From Pantoea ananatis LMG 2665 (GTDB lineage Bacteria > Pseudomonadota > Gammaproteobacteria > Enterobacterales > Enterobacteriaceae), in contig NZ_JMJJ01000005.1 of NCBI RefSeq assembly GCF_000710035.2, positions 930,001 to 994,000 on the forward strand: a stretch of 64,000 bases of DNA, read 5' to 3'. Under the pieces are notes generated by a model that made no database searches, had not been told where the DNA came from, and was given only the letters and a program-made list of their open reading frames with translations. A program made the position numbers and the translations under genes. Positions within the stretch are counted from its first letter, which is position 1. Each line of letters opens with the position of its first letter. Positions 28,504 to 37,498 of this stretch are shown here, piece after piece.

Positions 28504-29315
28504 GCTTTTTCCTCCCTTGGTTGTTGGCGAGACTGGCGTTCAAGCCAGTGATTACAGGCGTTGAGCATCAACAGCAGCGGTAGAATCATTAAAATAAAGA
28601 TCAGGGTATAAGCAGAACCGACTTCCAGCCGCATCGAGGCGTAGCTATCGGCCAGGCCCACTGGCAGGGTTTTGGTCAGTGGCGTATGCAACATCCAGGT
28701 GATATTAAATTCGCCTACCGATAACGTAATTACCATAAAGGCCCCGGCGAGAATGCCGTTGCGGCAGTTGGGAACCACCACGGTGAAAAAGCGACGCCAG
28801 AAGCCGGCCCCGAGGCTGGCGGCAGCCTCCTCCAGTCGGGGCAGCTGTATCGCCTGCATCACCGCCAGTACCGGGCGGATCATAAACGGCAGCGTAAAAA
28901 GGACGTGACCAATCAGGATAAACACCCAGCTGTCACGCAGGCTGCTGAACTGGCCATACAGCAGGATAATGCCCAGTGCGGTGGCCAGGCCCGGAAGCGC
29001 CACCGGCAACATCAGGCACTCTTCAATGCGCGATGCCCAGCGAGAGGGCGATTTCAGTAAGCCCCAGGCGGCCGGTACGCCGATCGCCACGTTGACGATC
29101 AAGCAGCTGACGGCAATGAGCAACGACAGCCAAAAGGTGTCGCTGTACATCTCCCAAACCTGCGCCACCCATTTCAGCGTCAGTCCGCTGCGCAGGCCAA
29201 CAAAATAGTTCTGCGTCACGCCCGCCAGCATAGACAGGATCACCGGCACAATCATGAACAGTACAGTCAGTGTGGTGATCGCGACCTGCAGGTAAAACAG
29301 CCCACGGCGCTTCAT
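28500..29315 (-). CDS. ABC transporter inner-membrane permease, second subunit
   Basis: This 271-residue PotC-like permease has about six membrane helices. The cytoplasmic EAA loop (EEAAASLGAGFWRRFFTVVVPNCRNGIL) docks on the ATPase. GVPAAWGLLKSPSRW and LPGLATALGIILLYGQF are typical for this group. It overlaps both neighbours by four bases (28500-28503 and 29312-29315). It forms a heterodimer with the permease encoded just upstream. The substrate is not evident from the sequence. Confidence 0.9.
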   Translation of the reverse strand: MKRRGLFYLQVAITTLTVLFMIVPVILSMLAGVTQNYFVGLRSGLTLKWVAQVWEMYSDTFWLSLLIAVSCLIVNVAIGVPAAWGLLKSPSRWASRIEECLMLPVALPGLATALGIILLYGQFSSLRDSWVFILIGHVLFTLPFMIRPVLAVMQAIQLPRLEEAAASLGAGFWRRFFTVVVPNCRNGILAGAFMVITLSVGEFNITWMLHTPLTKTLPVGLADSYASMRLEVGSAYTLIFILMILPLLLMLNACNHWLERQSRQQPREEKA

Positions 29316-30193
29316 GATGACGGCTCCTGTTTTGACTGGGTGAGTACGCGCGCCAGCATTAAGCCAGCCCAGGCGACAGCGCCCATGACCACCGATAACG
29401 CCGCCGCCGTGGCGAAGTTAGCGTAGTTGGTGAATTCGCCATAAATGGTCAGCGGCAGCACACTCAGGTCAGTTCCGAGGGTAAACGCGGTGCCAAATGC
29501 GCCCATACTGGTGGCAAAACACAGCGCACCGCTGGAGAGCAGTGCCGGTTTAAGTCCCGGCACAATCACATCCCAGATAATGCGCCACTGGCTGGCGCCT
29601 AACGAACGGGCGGCTTCTTCCAGCGAGCGATCCAGTTTTTCACTCGCGGCCACCAATGTCACAATGGCGCGCGGCAGCGAAAAGTAGAGATAACCAATAA
29701 ACAGCCCGGTGAGTGAGTAGGCCAGCGTCCAGCGCTCATCAAACAGGCGCAGGCTGATCTGCGCCAGCACGCCCTGTCGTCCTGCCAGCATCACCACTAA
29801 AAACCCCACCACCACGCCGGGAAACGCCAGAGGAAAGGTCAGCAGTGCCAGCAGAGTGCCGCGTCCGGTGAAACGCTGGCGAGCGAGGAAGCACCCTACG
29901 ACGGTGGCGATGACCAACGTCAGTAGCGTTACCGTCAGCGACAGCAGCACGGTATTCACCAGGCTTTGCAGATACTGCGGCTGGGTAATTACCGTCCAGT
30001 AGCCACTGTGATGTGTGCTGCGATCCGGCGTCATGCCCATCTGTAATAATCGGGCAAAAGGTAACAGCCAGAACGCGGCAAAAAACAGTAAGGCTGGCAG
30101 CAGCATCCATGGCCAGTTTGCCCCCTGCTCGCGTCGGCGTGACCGGTGGCGCGTTGCCACCGGTAAATCGCTGCGGGCGTCAGACGCTGCCAT
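29312..30193 (-). CDS. ABC transporter inner-membrane permease, first subunit
   Basis: This 293-residue PotB-like permease has a basic N-terminal tail (RHRSRRREQGANWPW), then about six helices. The EAA loop is present as EEAARSLGASQWRIIWDVIVPGLKPALL. Its start shares one base with the stop of the binding-protein gene (30193), a TAATG junction, and its end overlaps the next permease by four bases. With that permease it forms the membrane channel of the importer. Confidence 0.9.
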   Translation of the reverse strand: MAASDARSDLPVATRHRSRRREQGANWPWMLLPALLFFAAFWLLPFARLLQMGMTPDRSTHHSGYWTVITQPQYLQSLVNTVLLSLTVTLLTLVIATVVGCFLARQRFTGRGTLLALLTFPLAFPGVVVGFLVVMLAGRQGVLAQISLRLFDERWTLAYSLTGLFIGYLYFSLPRAIVTLVAASEKLDRSLEEAARSLGASQWRIIWDVIVPGLKPALLSSGALCFATSMGAFGTAFTLGTDLSVLPLTIYGEFTNYANFATAAALSVVMGAVAWAGLMLARVLTQSKQEPSS

Positions 30194-31215
30194 TACCGAA
30201 TCTCACTCAGATAGCGGGCAGAGAAGGCTTTCTGTGCATCGGCCATCTGCTGATAGTCCACGGTATGCGCGCGCGCGTAATCACTGTCTGGCAGGAAGCG
30301 CTTTTTGGCCTCGGCAGACATGGCTGAAGGCCGTACCGGGCGCAGATAGGCATTGGCCCAGATGGCCTGGCCTTTATCCGACAGCACGTAGTCCATGACT
30401 TTTTTGCCGTTAGCGGCGTGCGGGGCGTTTTTCACCAGGCTGATGACATAAGGCACCGTGACCGTCCCTTCCTGCGGGATCACGAACACCACATTGGCAT
30501 GATCTTTATATTTGGCGCGATAAGCGTTGAAGTCGTAATCCAGCAGAATGGGGATCTCGCCGGAGATCACCCGGGCATAGGCCGTCTGTTTCGGCACGAC
30601 AGGCTTGTTCGCCTGCAACTTTTTAAACCAGGTCAGCGCGGGAGTGAAGTCCTGCATACTGCCGCCTTTGGCCTGATTCACCGCCACGGCGGCCACGTAA
30701 CCCACAAACGCACTGGCCGGATCGAGATAGCCCACCATCCCTTTGTATTCTGGCTTCAGCAGATCGTCCCAGGATGTTGGAATGGGTGCACCGCCCAGCG
30801 CATCTACGTTGACCATAAAGCCCATCGTGCCGGAATGCAGCGCAACCCATTTCCCTTCCGGATCTTTCATGCCTGCCGGCACCTGATCCCAGTTGGCCGG
30901 CTTATAGTCAGCAATCACGCCTGCCTGAGCCGCCTGGATACCAAAGCTGACGCCGTAATACACCACGTCGGCAACGGGATTATCTTTCTCGGCGACCAGT
31001 TGAGCCAGCGCCTGCCCGGAGTTCTTGTTGTCCTGCGGCACCACAATGCCGGTATCTTTTTTGATGGCCTGAAGCTCGGTCGCCCAGTCTGCCCATTCAG
31101 GTGGACAGTTGTAGCAGATAGCATTCTCAGCAGCCTGCACCAGCTGGCTGGAAAATGCACAGGCGGTGAAGAGCGCCGCCCTGGCAAGCACTGTGATTTT
31201 ATTGTGTGTAGACAT
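30193..31215 (-). CDS. Periplasmic substrate-binding protein of the same ABC importer
   Basis: This 340-residue exported solute-binding protein has a signal peptide, MSTHNKITVLARAALFTACA and on to LVQA, with cleavage probably before AENAICYNC. It belongs to the group that binds Fe3+, polyamines, thiamine or phosphonates (ADVVYYGVSFGIQAAQAG, SWDDLLKPEYKGMVGYLDP, LDYDFNAYRAKYKD). The mature N-terminus has a Cys pair (CYNC). The start is set at 31215 with AGGGA upstream; it lies inside the last codons of the LacI gene (17-base overlap). The ligand is unknown. Confidence 0.88.
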   Translation of the reverse strand: MSTHNKITVLARAALFTACAFSSQLVQAAENAICYNCPPEWADWATELQAIKKDTGIVVPQDNKNSGQALAQLVAEKDNPVADVVYYGVSFGIQAAQAGVIADYKPANWDQVPAGMKDPEGKWVALHSGTMGFMVNVDALGGAPIPTSWDDLLKPEYKGMVGYLDPASAFVGYVAAVAVNQAKGGSMQDFTPALTWFKKLQANKPVVPKQTAYARVISGEIPILLDYDFNAYRAKYKDHANVVFVIPQEGTVTVPYVISLVKNAPHAANGKKVMDYVLSDKGQAIWANAYLRPVRPSAMSAEAKKRFLPDSDYARAHTVDYQQMADAQKAFSARYLSEIR

Positions 31216-32224
31216 GATGGTTCCCTGATGTTGACGAATGAAAGACTGCAGCGATGCTCTCGCCTGAACGCAACCAGTGGTCCAGCAGGCACGAGTCATC
31301 ATGAGAGGGTTGAAGAAGCATATCGATGGCACAGGCACCTAACCGATCGCTGGGCTGTACCACGCTGGCCAGCGAGGGTGAAAGCTGTTCGCCTATAGCA
31401 ATGCCGTCAAACCCCATGACCGACAGCTGGTGCGGGACCTGAATGCCGGCACGGGCGGCCGCGCCCAGCAGGCTGATCGCCAGGAGATCGTTACTGCAGA
31501 TGACGGCGGTCAGTGGGTCCGGGCTGTTGATCAGCGGTAAAAGGGGCTCGAATCTGGATTGGGTATGGCTGGGCATATCAATTAGCGCCCTCGGGACAAA
31601 TCCTGCCTGCTGCATCGCATCGCAATAGCCAAGATAACGCTGACGGGCACGATCCGACTGCAGCATCGGTCCCGCCGCCATCACGATATGCTGATGACCC
31701 AGCGCAATAAGGTGCGCCGTGGCTTCGGCCATTGCGCGGCGGTTATCGACATAGACACAGCGCCAGTTTTGCTGTTGCGGCACGTTATGCGCCAGAACAA
31801 AGGGCATTCGCGCCTCTGCCAGCGGGGCTAATACGGTGCTGCTGTCCGCGTCGGAGACGGTCAGCACCATACCCGCGACGCGCTGGCGCAGCATATGTTC
31901 AATCATGGCGGCTTCACGCTCTGGCTGATAATCGGTCGTGGCCACCAGCAGGCCATAGCCCGCCAGACGCGCCTGTTGCTCCATAGCCTGAAGCTGCAAG
32001 GCAAACACCGGGTTACTGAGCGAAGGCAGCAAAACGCCCAGCGTCGTTGAGCTTTGCGTACGGAGCTGGCGCGCAATGTGGTTAGGTCTGAACCCCAGCA
32101 GCTCCGAGGCCTCCAGCACTTTTTTCAGCGTGCCGGGCTTAAGCAGATGGGGATCGGAAAAGGCACGCGCCGCGGTTGCTCGCGAAACGCCGGCCAGAAC
32201 CGCCACGCTGATTAAATCACTCAT
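31199..32224 (-). CDS. LacI-family transcriptional repressor, first gene of the ABC/phosphodiesterase operon
   Basis: This 341-residue protein has an N-terminal LacI helix-turn-helix (VAVLAGVSRATAARAFSD, about residues 7-24) and hinge (RPNHIARQLRTQ). A periplasmic-binding-protein-like effector domain follows (TLGVLLPSLSNPVFA, YVDNRRAMAEATAHLIALGH, VICSNDLLAISLLGAA, SVMGFDGIAIGEQLSPSLASV). Its end overlaps the binding-protein gene by 17 bases. It thus reads into the five transporter and phosphodiesterase genes and probably represses them together with itself through the palindrome 21 bases upstream. The inducer is unknown. Confidence 0.9.
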   Translation of the reverse strand: MSDLISVAVLAGVSRATAARAFSDPHLLKPGTLKKVLEASELLGFRPNHIARQLRTQSSTTLGVLLPSLSNPVFALQLQAMEQQARLAGYGLLVATTDYQPEREAAMIEHMLRQRVAGMVLTVSDADSSTVLAPLAEARMPFVLAHNVPQQQNWRCVYVDNRRAMAEATAHLIALGHQHIVMAAGPMLQSDRARQRYLGYCDAMQQAGFVPRALIDMPSHTQSRFEPLLPLINSPDPLTAVICSNDLLAISLLGAAARAGIQVPHQLSVMGFDGIAIGEQLSPSLASVVQPSDRLGACAIDMLLQPSHDDSCLLDHWLRSGESIAAVFHSSTSGNHHVYTQ

Positions 32225-32244
32225 TTCCCCCCCGGTTAATCGAT

Positions 32245-32262
32245 AATGAGATCGATCTCATT
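32245..32262 (-). promoter_or_regulatory. LacI-type operator palindrome
   Basis: AATGAGATCGATCTCATT is a perfect 18-bp palindrome with a central CG, the form expected of LacI/GalR-family operators. It lies 21-38 bases before the start of the LacI gene. On the minus strand it fits between a weak -35 (TTAAGC) and a possible -10 (CATTAT), so repressor binding would block RNA polymerase. The remaining bases to 32576 (bepA upstream region) show no further gene. Confidence 0.7.
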
Positions 32263-32576
32263 GGCGCTTAACCTAACGGGGTTGTGTGACATCAACATCA
32301 CGGGAAGATGACATTGCGGTGACAGCGGTTCACCACGTCGTCAATGCGCTGGCAGCACGACGAATGCCTTTTTCTGACTGCTGATACAGGGCGGTTGGGT
32401 TTAGCAAGCACCCGATAAGCCCGGAAGGGGCAATGCGTCGATCCCGGCTGCCATAACGCCATTTCATTCTTCCCTGGCTGTGGTTAAGATACGAAGACCG
32501 TAGCGCTGTTGATGAAAAAACAGAACATTTCCGCTGCTTACCTGTCAAAATCAGGGATTCATTACAGGATTAAGGC

Positions 32577-34040
32577 ATGTTGAACCGGTTTAAAAAGACG
32601 CTGCTTGCTGCGCTACTCCCTGCACTGATGTTATCCGGCCCGTTGACCGCCCGTGCGGATATCAGTGATTCGCTGCCGGATATGGGGACCACGGCAGGAT
32701 CGACCCTGTCGATTAATCAGGAGCTCCAGATGGGCGACTTCTACGTCCGCCAGCTCCGCGCCAGTGCTCCGCTGATTAACGATCCTTTGCTGAATCAGTA
32801 CATCAACCAACTTGGGCAGCGGCTGGTTTCGCATGCGGACGCCGTTAAAACGCCCTTCCACTTTTTCCTGATTCAGAACGATGAGCTCAACGCCTTCGCC
32901 TTCTTTGGTGGCAACGTGGTGTTGCATGCGGCCCTGTTCCGTTTTACGGATAACGAAAGCCAGCTGGCCTCAGTCATGGCCCATGAAATCTCCCACGTCA
33001 CGCAGCGCCATCTGGCGCGGGCAATGGAAGATCAAAAACGTAATGCACCGCTCACCTGGGTGGGCGCGCTGGGTTCAATTTTACTGGCGATGGCCAGCCC
33101 ACAAATGGGCATGGCCGCATTGACCGGTACGCTGGCCGGCACCCAACAGGGGATTATCAGCTTTACCCAAAATAATGAACAGGAAGCCGATCGCATCGGT
33201 ATTCAGGTGTTACAGCGCGCCGGTTTTGACCCGCAAGCCATGCCCAACTTCCTGCAAAAACTGGCCGATCAGAGCCGCTTTTCTTCGAAGCCTCCGGAAA
33301 TCCTGTTAACCCATCCCCTGCCTGACAGCCGTCTTGCCGATGCGCGCAACCGTGCGAACCAGATGCGTCCGGTGGTGGTGCAGTCGTCTCAAGACTTTTA
33401 TCTGGCCAAAGTGCGGTCCTTAGGCATGTATTCGACTGGCCGTAACCAGTTAACGGACGAACTGCTTACGCAATATGCTAACGGTAATTCCCGCGAACAG
33501 CTGGCCTCGCAGTACGGTAAAGCTGTGCAGTTCCTGCAGGCTAAAAGCTTTGGTGAGGCGAAAAGGATCGTGGCACCGTTACTGGCGAAACAACCTGAAA
33601 ATGTCTGGCTGCTGGACCTGATGACTGACATTGATATCGGCCTGAATCAGCCGCAGCAGGCGATAGCGATGCTGACCGCGACCCAGGCCTCAAAAACCAG
33701 CCCGGTCGTCCAGTTGAACCTCGCTAATGCCTATGTGGAAGCGAAACAGCCGGCGAACGCCAGCCGCATTCTCAACCGCTATACCTGGACCCATAAAGAC
33801 GATACCAACGGATGGGATCTGCTGGCCCAGGCTTCCGCGCAGCAGGGGCTGACAGATGAGGAGCTCTTTGCCCGCGCCGAAAGTCTGGCGCTGAGTGGCC
33901 AGCTGGATCAGGCCATTAGCGCCCTAAGCCGGGCCAGTTCACTGGTGCCGCTCGGCAGCCTGAAACAGGCCCGTTACGATGCCCGCATCGACCAGCTACG
34001 CCAGCTCCAGCAACGCTTTAAGCAGTATCAACGAGGATAA
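32577..34040 (+). CDS. bepA: Beta-barrel assembly-enhancing protease BepA
   Basis: BepA is a periplasmic zinc metallopeptidase that degrades stalled LptD and BamA and also helps assemble LptD. It has 487 residues, exactly the E. coli length. It has a signal peptide (cleavage after ARA, about residue 27) and an M48 domain with [12 protein letters not shown] (His136, Glu137, His140). The third ligand Glu lies in [16 protein letters not shown]-terminal TPR region follows from about residue 310 ([23 protein letters not shown]). The yfgD gene follows after five bases. Confidence 0.95.
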   Translation: MLNRFKKTLLAALLPALMLSGPLTARADISDSLPDMGTTAGSTLSINQELQMGDFYVRQLRASAPLINDPLLNQYINQLGQRLVSHADAVKTPFHFFLIQNDELNAFAFFGGNVVLHAALFRFTDNESQLASVMAHEISHVTQRHLARAMEDQKRNAPLTWVGALGSILLAMASPQMGMAALTGTLAGTQQGIISFTQNNEQEADRIGIQVLQRAGFDPQAMPNFLQKLADQSRFSSKPPEILLTHPLPDSRLADARNRANQMRPVVVQSSQDFYLAKVRSLGMYSTGRNQLTDELLTQYANGNSREQLASQYGKAVQFLQAKSFGEAKRIVAPLLAKQPENVWLLDLMTDIDIGLNQPQQAIAMLTATQASKTSPVVQLNLANAYVEAKQPANASRILNRYTWTHKDDTNGWDLLAQASAQQGLTDEELFARAESLALSGQLDQAISALSRASSLVPLGSLKQARYDARIDQLRQLQQRFKQYQRG

Positions 34041-34045
34041 ACAGT

Positions 34046-34393
34046 ATGGTGACCTTTTATCATAATCCGCGCTGCAGCAAGAGCCGGGAAACCCTGGCGC
34101 TGCTAGCAGAGCGCGGCATCGCCCCGGAGATCGTGCACTATCTGGACACGCCGCCGGATCGCCAGACGTTACAGATCCTGCTGCAAAAGCTGGGTATGCA
34201 AAGTGCCCGTGAGTTAATGCGTCGTAAGGATCCGCTTTATGCGGCGCTGGGGCTGGATCGGCCTGACATCGGGGAAAGCGCGTTGCTGGACGCGCTGCTG
34301 GAAAATCCCAAACTGATTGAGCGACCGATTGTGATCAACGGCGCCCGCGCCCGCCTGGGACGTCCGCCAGAAGCGGTACTGGAAATCCTTTAG
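34046..34393 (+). CDS. yfgD: ArsC-family protein YfgD
   Basis: This 115-residue member of the arsenate reductase family has the active Cys in [13 protein letters not shown] (Cys10). The HYLDTPP and [17 protein letters not shown] segments match, including the arginine that contacts oxyanions in ArsC. E. coli YfgD has 119 residues and the same place between bepA and hda. No ars operon is nearby and true arsenate reduction is unproven for YfgD. The stop overlaps the convergent hda stop by four bases. Confidence 0.9.
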   Translation: MVTFYHNPRCSKSRETLALLAERGIAPEIVHYLDTPPDRQTLQILLQKLGMQSARELMRRKDPLYAALGLDRPDIGESALLDALLENPKLIERPIVINGARARLGRPPEAVLEIL

Positions 34394-35091
34394 AGGCCAA
34401 GGGTTTCTTTTACGAAAGGAATCGTCAGCTTACGCTGGGCGCTAATGGATGCGCTGTCGAGACGATCCAACGTATCAAACAGCGTGCGCATTTCTCGGTC
34501 AAGGCGCTTTAGCAAAAAGCGCCCGACGTCTTCAGGCAGTTCAAATCCCCGCAGTCCGGCGCGCAGCTGTAAAGCCTGCAGTTTATCCTCATCGGAGAGC
34601 GGCTGTAGACGATAAATCTGCCCCCAGTCGAGGCGCGATGCCAGATCGGGCAGATGCAGATTGAGCTGACGAGGAGGACGATCGCCGGTAATAAACAACC
34701 GGGTATTGCCGGTTTCCAGAATGCGATTATAAAGATCGAAAATCGCCATTTCCCAGGCCTCTTCTCCCGCAATGCACTGAATATTATCGATGCAAACCAG
34801 CGGCAGTTGCTCCATCCCTTCCAGCACGTCCGGGACAAACCAGGTGCGTTTATCGAGCGGCACATAGCCCACGGCTTCGCCGCGTGCAGACATTTCAGCG
34901 CAGGCGGCATGCAGCAGATGGCTGCGACCGCCCCCTTCACGAGACCAGAAATAAAGATAGCTGCCATGTTGCTGGCTAAGCGCACCCTTAATCGCGGCAA
35001 TAAGCGAGGGGTTTTCACCCGGCCAGAAGCTGGCGAAGGTTTCGTCGTCAGGTAAATAGAGTGGCAATGACAATTGTGCCGGCGTGTTCAG
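34390..35091 (-). CDS. hda: DnaA regulatory inactivator Hda (CTG start)
   Basis: Hda binds the DNA-loaded sliding clamp and promotes ATP hydrolysis by DnaA, preventing re-initiation. The frame is open to 35166, but E. coli Hda is known to start at a CTG giving [20 protein letters not shown]. The same CTG is present here (35089-35091) with GAGG just upstream and gives 233 residues, the E. coli length. Features: the clamp-binding motif QLSLPLYL at the N-terminus, an AAA+ core with a degenerate P-loop ([12 protein letters not shown]), Walker B-like VCIDNIQCI, and the arginine finger region [10 protein letters not shown]. Confidence 0.9.
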   Translation of the reverse strand: MNTPAQLSLPLYLPDDETFASFWPGENPSLIAAIKGALSQQHGSYLYFWSREGGGRSHLLHAACAEMSARGEAVGYVPLDKRTWFVPDVLEGMEQLPLVCIDNIQCIAGEEAWEMAIFDLYNRILETGNTRLFITGDRPPRQLNLHLPDLASRLDWGQIYRLQPLSDEDKLQALQLRAGLRGFELPEDVGRFLLKRLDREMRTLFDTLDRLDSASISAQRKLTIPFVKETLGL

Positions 35092-35198
35092 AAGCACCTC
35101 AGCAAGAGAACAAGCAAAAATCGGGGCAAGTCTATCATAGTTTTCGGCCAGAGATGAATCGGGCATCCCTGCCCGACTTTTGACCGCTGACGGTGGGA

Positions 35199-36482
35199 TT
35201 ACGACTCGCGGTTGTCTTCCGCATCCAGAATCACTTCTTCAGGACGCAGGAGGGAAATGACGCGAAAAATTAAGGCCAGCGCAACGCCGACCAGCGTGGC
35301 CAGCGCCATACCTTTCAGCTCGGCAGCCCCGATATGCACTTTCGCCCCGCTGACGCCAATAATCAGGATAACGGAGGTCAGAATCAGGTTTTGCGCTTTG
35401 TTGTAATCCACTTTGGACTCAATCAGGACACGGATACCTGACGCGCCGATAACGCCATACAGCAGCAGGGATACGCCGCCCATCACCGGCACCGGAATCG
35501 CCTGAATAGCGGCCGCCAGTTTGCCGACGCAGGAGAGTAAAATCGCGAAAATGGCCGCGCCGCCAATCACCCAGGTACTGTAAACGCGGGTAATCGCCAT
35601 GACGCCAATGTTTTCGCCGTATGTCGTGTTCGGGGTTGATCCAAAAAACCCGGAAATGACCGTCGATAAGCCATTGGCGAACATGGAACGATGCAGTCCG
35701 GGATCGCGCACCAGATCTCTTTTAACGATATTCGCCGTCACGACCAGGTGGCCCACATGCTCGGCAATGACCACCAGAGCGGCGGGCAGAATGGTCAACA
35801 TGGCAATCCATTCAAAGCGCGGCGTATAAAACGTCGGTAAGGCAAACCAGTGCGCCTGTTCAACGCCGCTCCAGTCAACGATGCCCATGAAGGCGGAAAG
35901 CGCGTAACCGGCCAGCACACCGATCAGGATAGGAATGATCGCCATAAATCCACGGAACAAAACCGATCCAAAAACGGTAACCGCCAGGGTCACCAGCGAA
36001 ATCAACACGGTTGTGCCGTTTGGCGACTGGCCTTCGGCTGGAAGCAGCCCCGCCATATTCGCGGCCACGCCAGCCAGTTCCAGACCAATGACGGCAACGA
36101 TGGCCCCCATTGCTGCTGGCGGAAACATCACGTCCAGCCAGCCTGTTCCGGCTTTTTTAACGATCAGCGCGACAAGGCAGAACAACACGCCACACAGAAT
36201 AAAACCGCCCAGCGCCACTTCATAACCCAGCGGCAGCAGGAGCAACACGGGTGAAATAAAGGCAAAGCTGGAACCCAGATAGGCGGGGATTTTTCCCTTA
36301 CAAATAAACAGGTACAGCAGCGTGCCGATACCGTTAAACAGCAATACCGTCGCCGGATTGATGTGGAACAGAATTGGCACTAACACGGTGGCGCCAAACA
36401 TGGCGAACAGATGCTGCAGGCTGAGCGGAATCGTTTGCAGTAATGGCGGCCGTTCGCTAACGCCGATAGCGCGACGAGTCAT
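35199..36482 (-). CDS. uraA: Uracil:proton symporter UraA
   Basis: This is an inner-membrane uracil importer of the NCS2/NAT family, 427 residues (E. coli 429), with 14 predicted helices. Near identity with E. coli is visible, including the NAT signature in helix 8-10 ([32 protein letters not shown]), where the Glu in AEHVGHLVV and that in GENIGV bind uracil. GGGGAC precedes the ATG. It lies downstream of upp, separated by a hairpin, so the two form the uracil salvage operon. Confidence 0.96.
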   Translation of the reverse strand: MTRRAIGVSERPPLLQTIPLSLQHLFAMFGATVLVPILFHINPATVLLFNGIGTLLYLFICKGKIPAYLGSSFAFISPVLLLLPLGYEVALGGFILCGVLFCLVALIVKKAGTGWLDVMFPPAAMGAIVAVIGLELAGVAANMAGLLPAEGQSPNGTTVLISLVTLAVTVFGSVLFRGFMAIIPILIGVLAGYALSAFMGIVDWSGVEQAHWFALPTFYTPRFEWIAMLTILPAALVVIAEHVGHLVVTANIVKRDLVRDPGLHRSMFANGLSTVISGFFGSTPNTTYGENIGVMAITRVYSTWVIGGAAIFAILLSCVGKLAAAIQAIPVPVMGGVSLLLYGVIGASGIRVLIESKVDYNKAQNLILTSVILIIGVSGAKVHIGAAELKGMALATLVGVALALIFRVISLLRPEEVILDAEDNRES

Positions 36483-36517
36483 TAAAAGTCCCCTTGAGTG
36501 AGTGGTCTGTTTTCAGG

Positions 36518-36545
36518 CAAAAAAAAGCCGACTCTCTGGTCGGCT
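36518..36545 (-). terminator. Intrinsic terminator/attenuator between upp and uraA
   Basis: AGCCGAC (36526-36532) with GTCGGCT (36539-36545) forms a 7-bp stem, followed on the minus strand by a run of eight T residues. It lies 36-63 bases upstream of the uraA start and about 100 bases past upp, so it should reduce read-through from upp into uraA. Confidence 0.75.
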
Positions 36546-36641
36546 GGTTCATTTCTTTATGTGTTACAACAGAAAAAAGCGGCTCGGCCTGCTGCTGCAG
36601 GCTGAAAACAGCGTGATGCATGGCGCCGCGGATTTTCATCA

Positions 36642-37268
36642 TTACTTGGTGCCGAAGATTTTATCACCGGCATCACCCAGGCCTGGGATGATATAACCCT
36701 TGTCGTTAAGCCCCTGATCCACAGAAGCGGTGTAAAGCTCCACATCCGGATGCGCTTTTTCCAGCGCGGCAATCCCTTCAGGTGCCGCAACCAGCACCAG
36801 CACTTTGATACTGCTGCAGCCCGCTTTCTTTAACAGGTCTATCGTGGCAATCATTGAGCCGCCCGTGGCCAGCATGGGGTCAACCACCAGTGCCAGGCGC
36901 TCTTCGATATTCGAAACCAGTTTCTGGAAGTAAGGCACCGGCTCCAGCGTTTCTTCATCACGGTAGACGCCAACAACGCTGATGCGCGCGCTGGGTACGT
37001 GCTCCAGTACGCCTTCCATCATGCCCAGACCGGCACGCAGAATAGGCACGACGGTGATTTTTTTACCTTTGATTTGATCAACCTGAACCGGGCCATTCCA
37101 GCCCTCAATGGTGACCTTTTCGGTTTCCAGATCGGCGGTCGCTTCATACGTCAGCAGACTGCCGACTTCAGAGGCCAGCTCGCGGAAACGCTTTGTACTG
37201 ATATCATGCTCACGCATCAGTCCCAGTTTATGTTTGACCAGCGGGTGTTTGACTTCCACGATCTTCAT
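36642..37268 (-). CDS. upp: Uracil phosphoribosyltransferase
   Basis: Upp makes UMP from uracil and PRPP. It has 208 residues, the E. coli length, starting [19 protein letters not shown]. The PRPP-binding loop is [25 protein letters not shown], and the uracil-binding end is [17 protein letters not shown]. The start at 37268 has CGGGAG upstream; the frame is open further back to 37424, but that region holds the promoter. It is first in the upp-uraA unit and divergent from purMN. Confidence 0.97.
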   Translation of the reverse strand: MKIVEVKHPLVKHKLGLMREHDISTKRFRELASEVGSLLTYEATADLETEKVTIEGWNGPVQVDQIKGKKITVVPILRAGLGMMEGVLEHVPSARISVVGVYRDEETLEPVPYFQKLVSNIEERLALVVDPMLATGGSMIATIDLLKKAGCSSIKVLVLVAAPEGIAALEKAHPDVELYTASVDQGLNDKGYIIPGLGDAGDKIFGTK

Positions 37269-37295
37269 TGTTGTTCTCCCGGAGTGAGTTGAGCT

Positions 37296-37340
37296 AAAAA
37301 AAAATCGCGGGATTATACCGCCTTTTCGCCGCAGTGCCAC
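37296..37340 (-). promoter_or_regulatory. upp promoter with UTP-sensing initial T tract
   Basis: A perfect -10 TATAAT (37312-37317) and a -35-like GTGGCA (37335-37340) are 17 bases apart. Transcription should begin at G37306 or A37305, directly followed by nine T residues (37296-37304). In E. coli upp the same G-A-T tract arrangement is known to cause start-site switching and reiterative transcription at high UTP. Conservation of the layout suggests the same control here. Confidence 0.75.
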
Positions 37341-37418
37341 ATGTGCTTGCGCAATCAGAGGCATTTTGTCATGGCAAAGTAAGGATTGATGAAAATCGCC
37401 GGGGACGCAATCTGAGAC

Positions 37419-37434
37419 TCGCAAACGTTTGCCT
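37419..37434 (+). promoter_or_regulatory. PurR operator of purMN
   Basis: TCGCAAACGTTTGCCT contains the full 12-bp palindromic core GCAAACGTTTGC (37421-37432) of the PurR box. It lies 65 bases upstream of the purM start, in the position of the purMN operator known from E. coli. Confidence 0.85.
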
Positions 37435-37498
37435 GCGCTGGTAGAATTGCCGCGCTTTATATTAAACCACCAACCGCAACTCGCGTGGGGACCTCGCA

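Noticed and set aside
30418..31398. Plus-strand 326-codon frame opposite the ABC binding protein and LacI genes
   Set aside because: His-rich, lacks any recognisable domain and is antisense to two genes with clear family motifs.
32280..32300. CRP-like TGTGACATCAACATCACG upstream of the LacI operon
   Set aside because: The half-sites are eight bases apart rather than six and the second half is imperfect, so it does not fit CRP.
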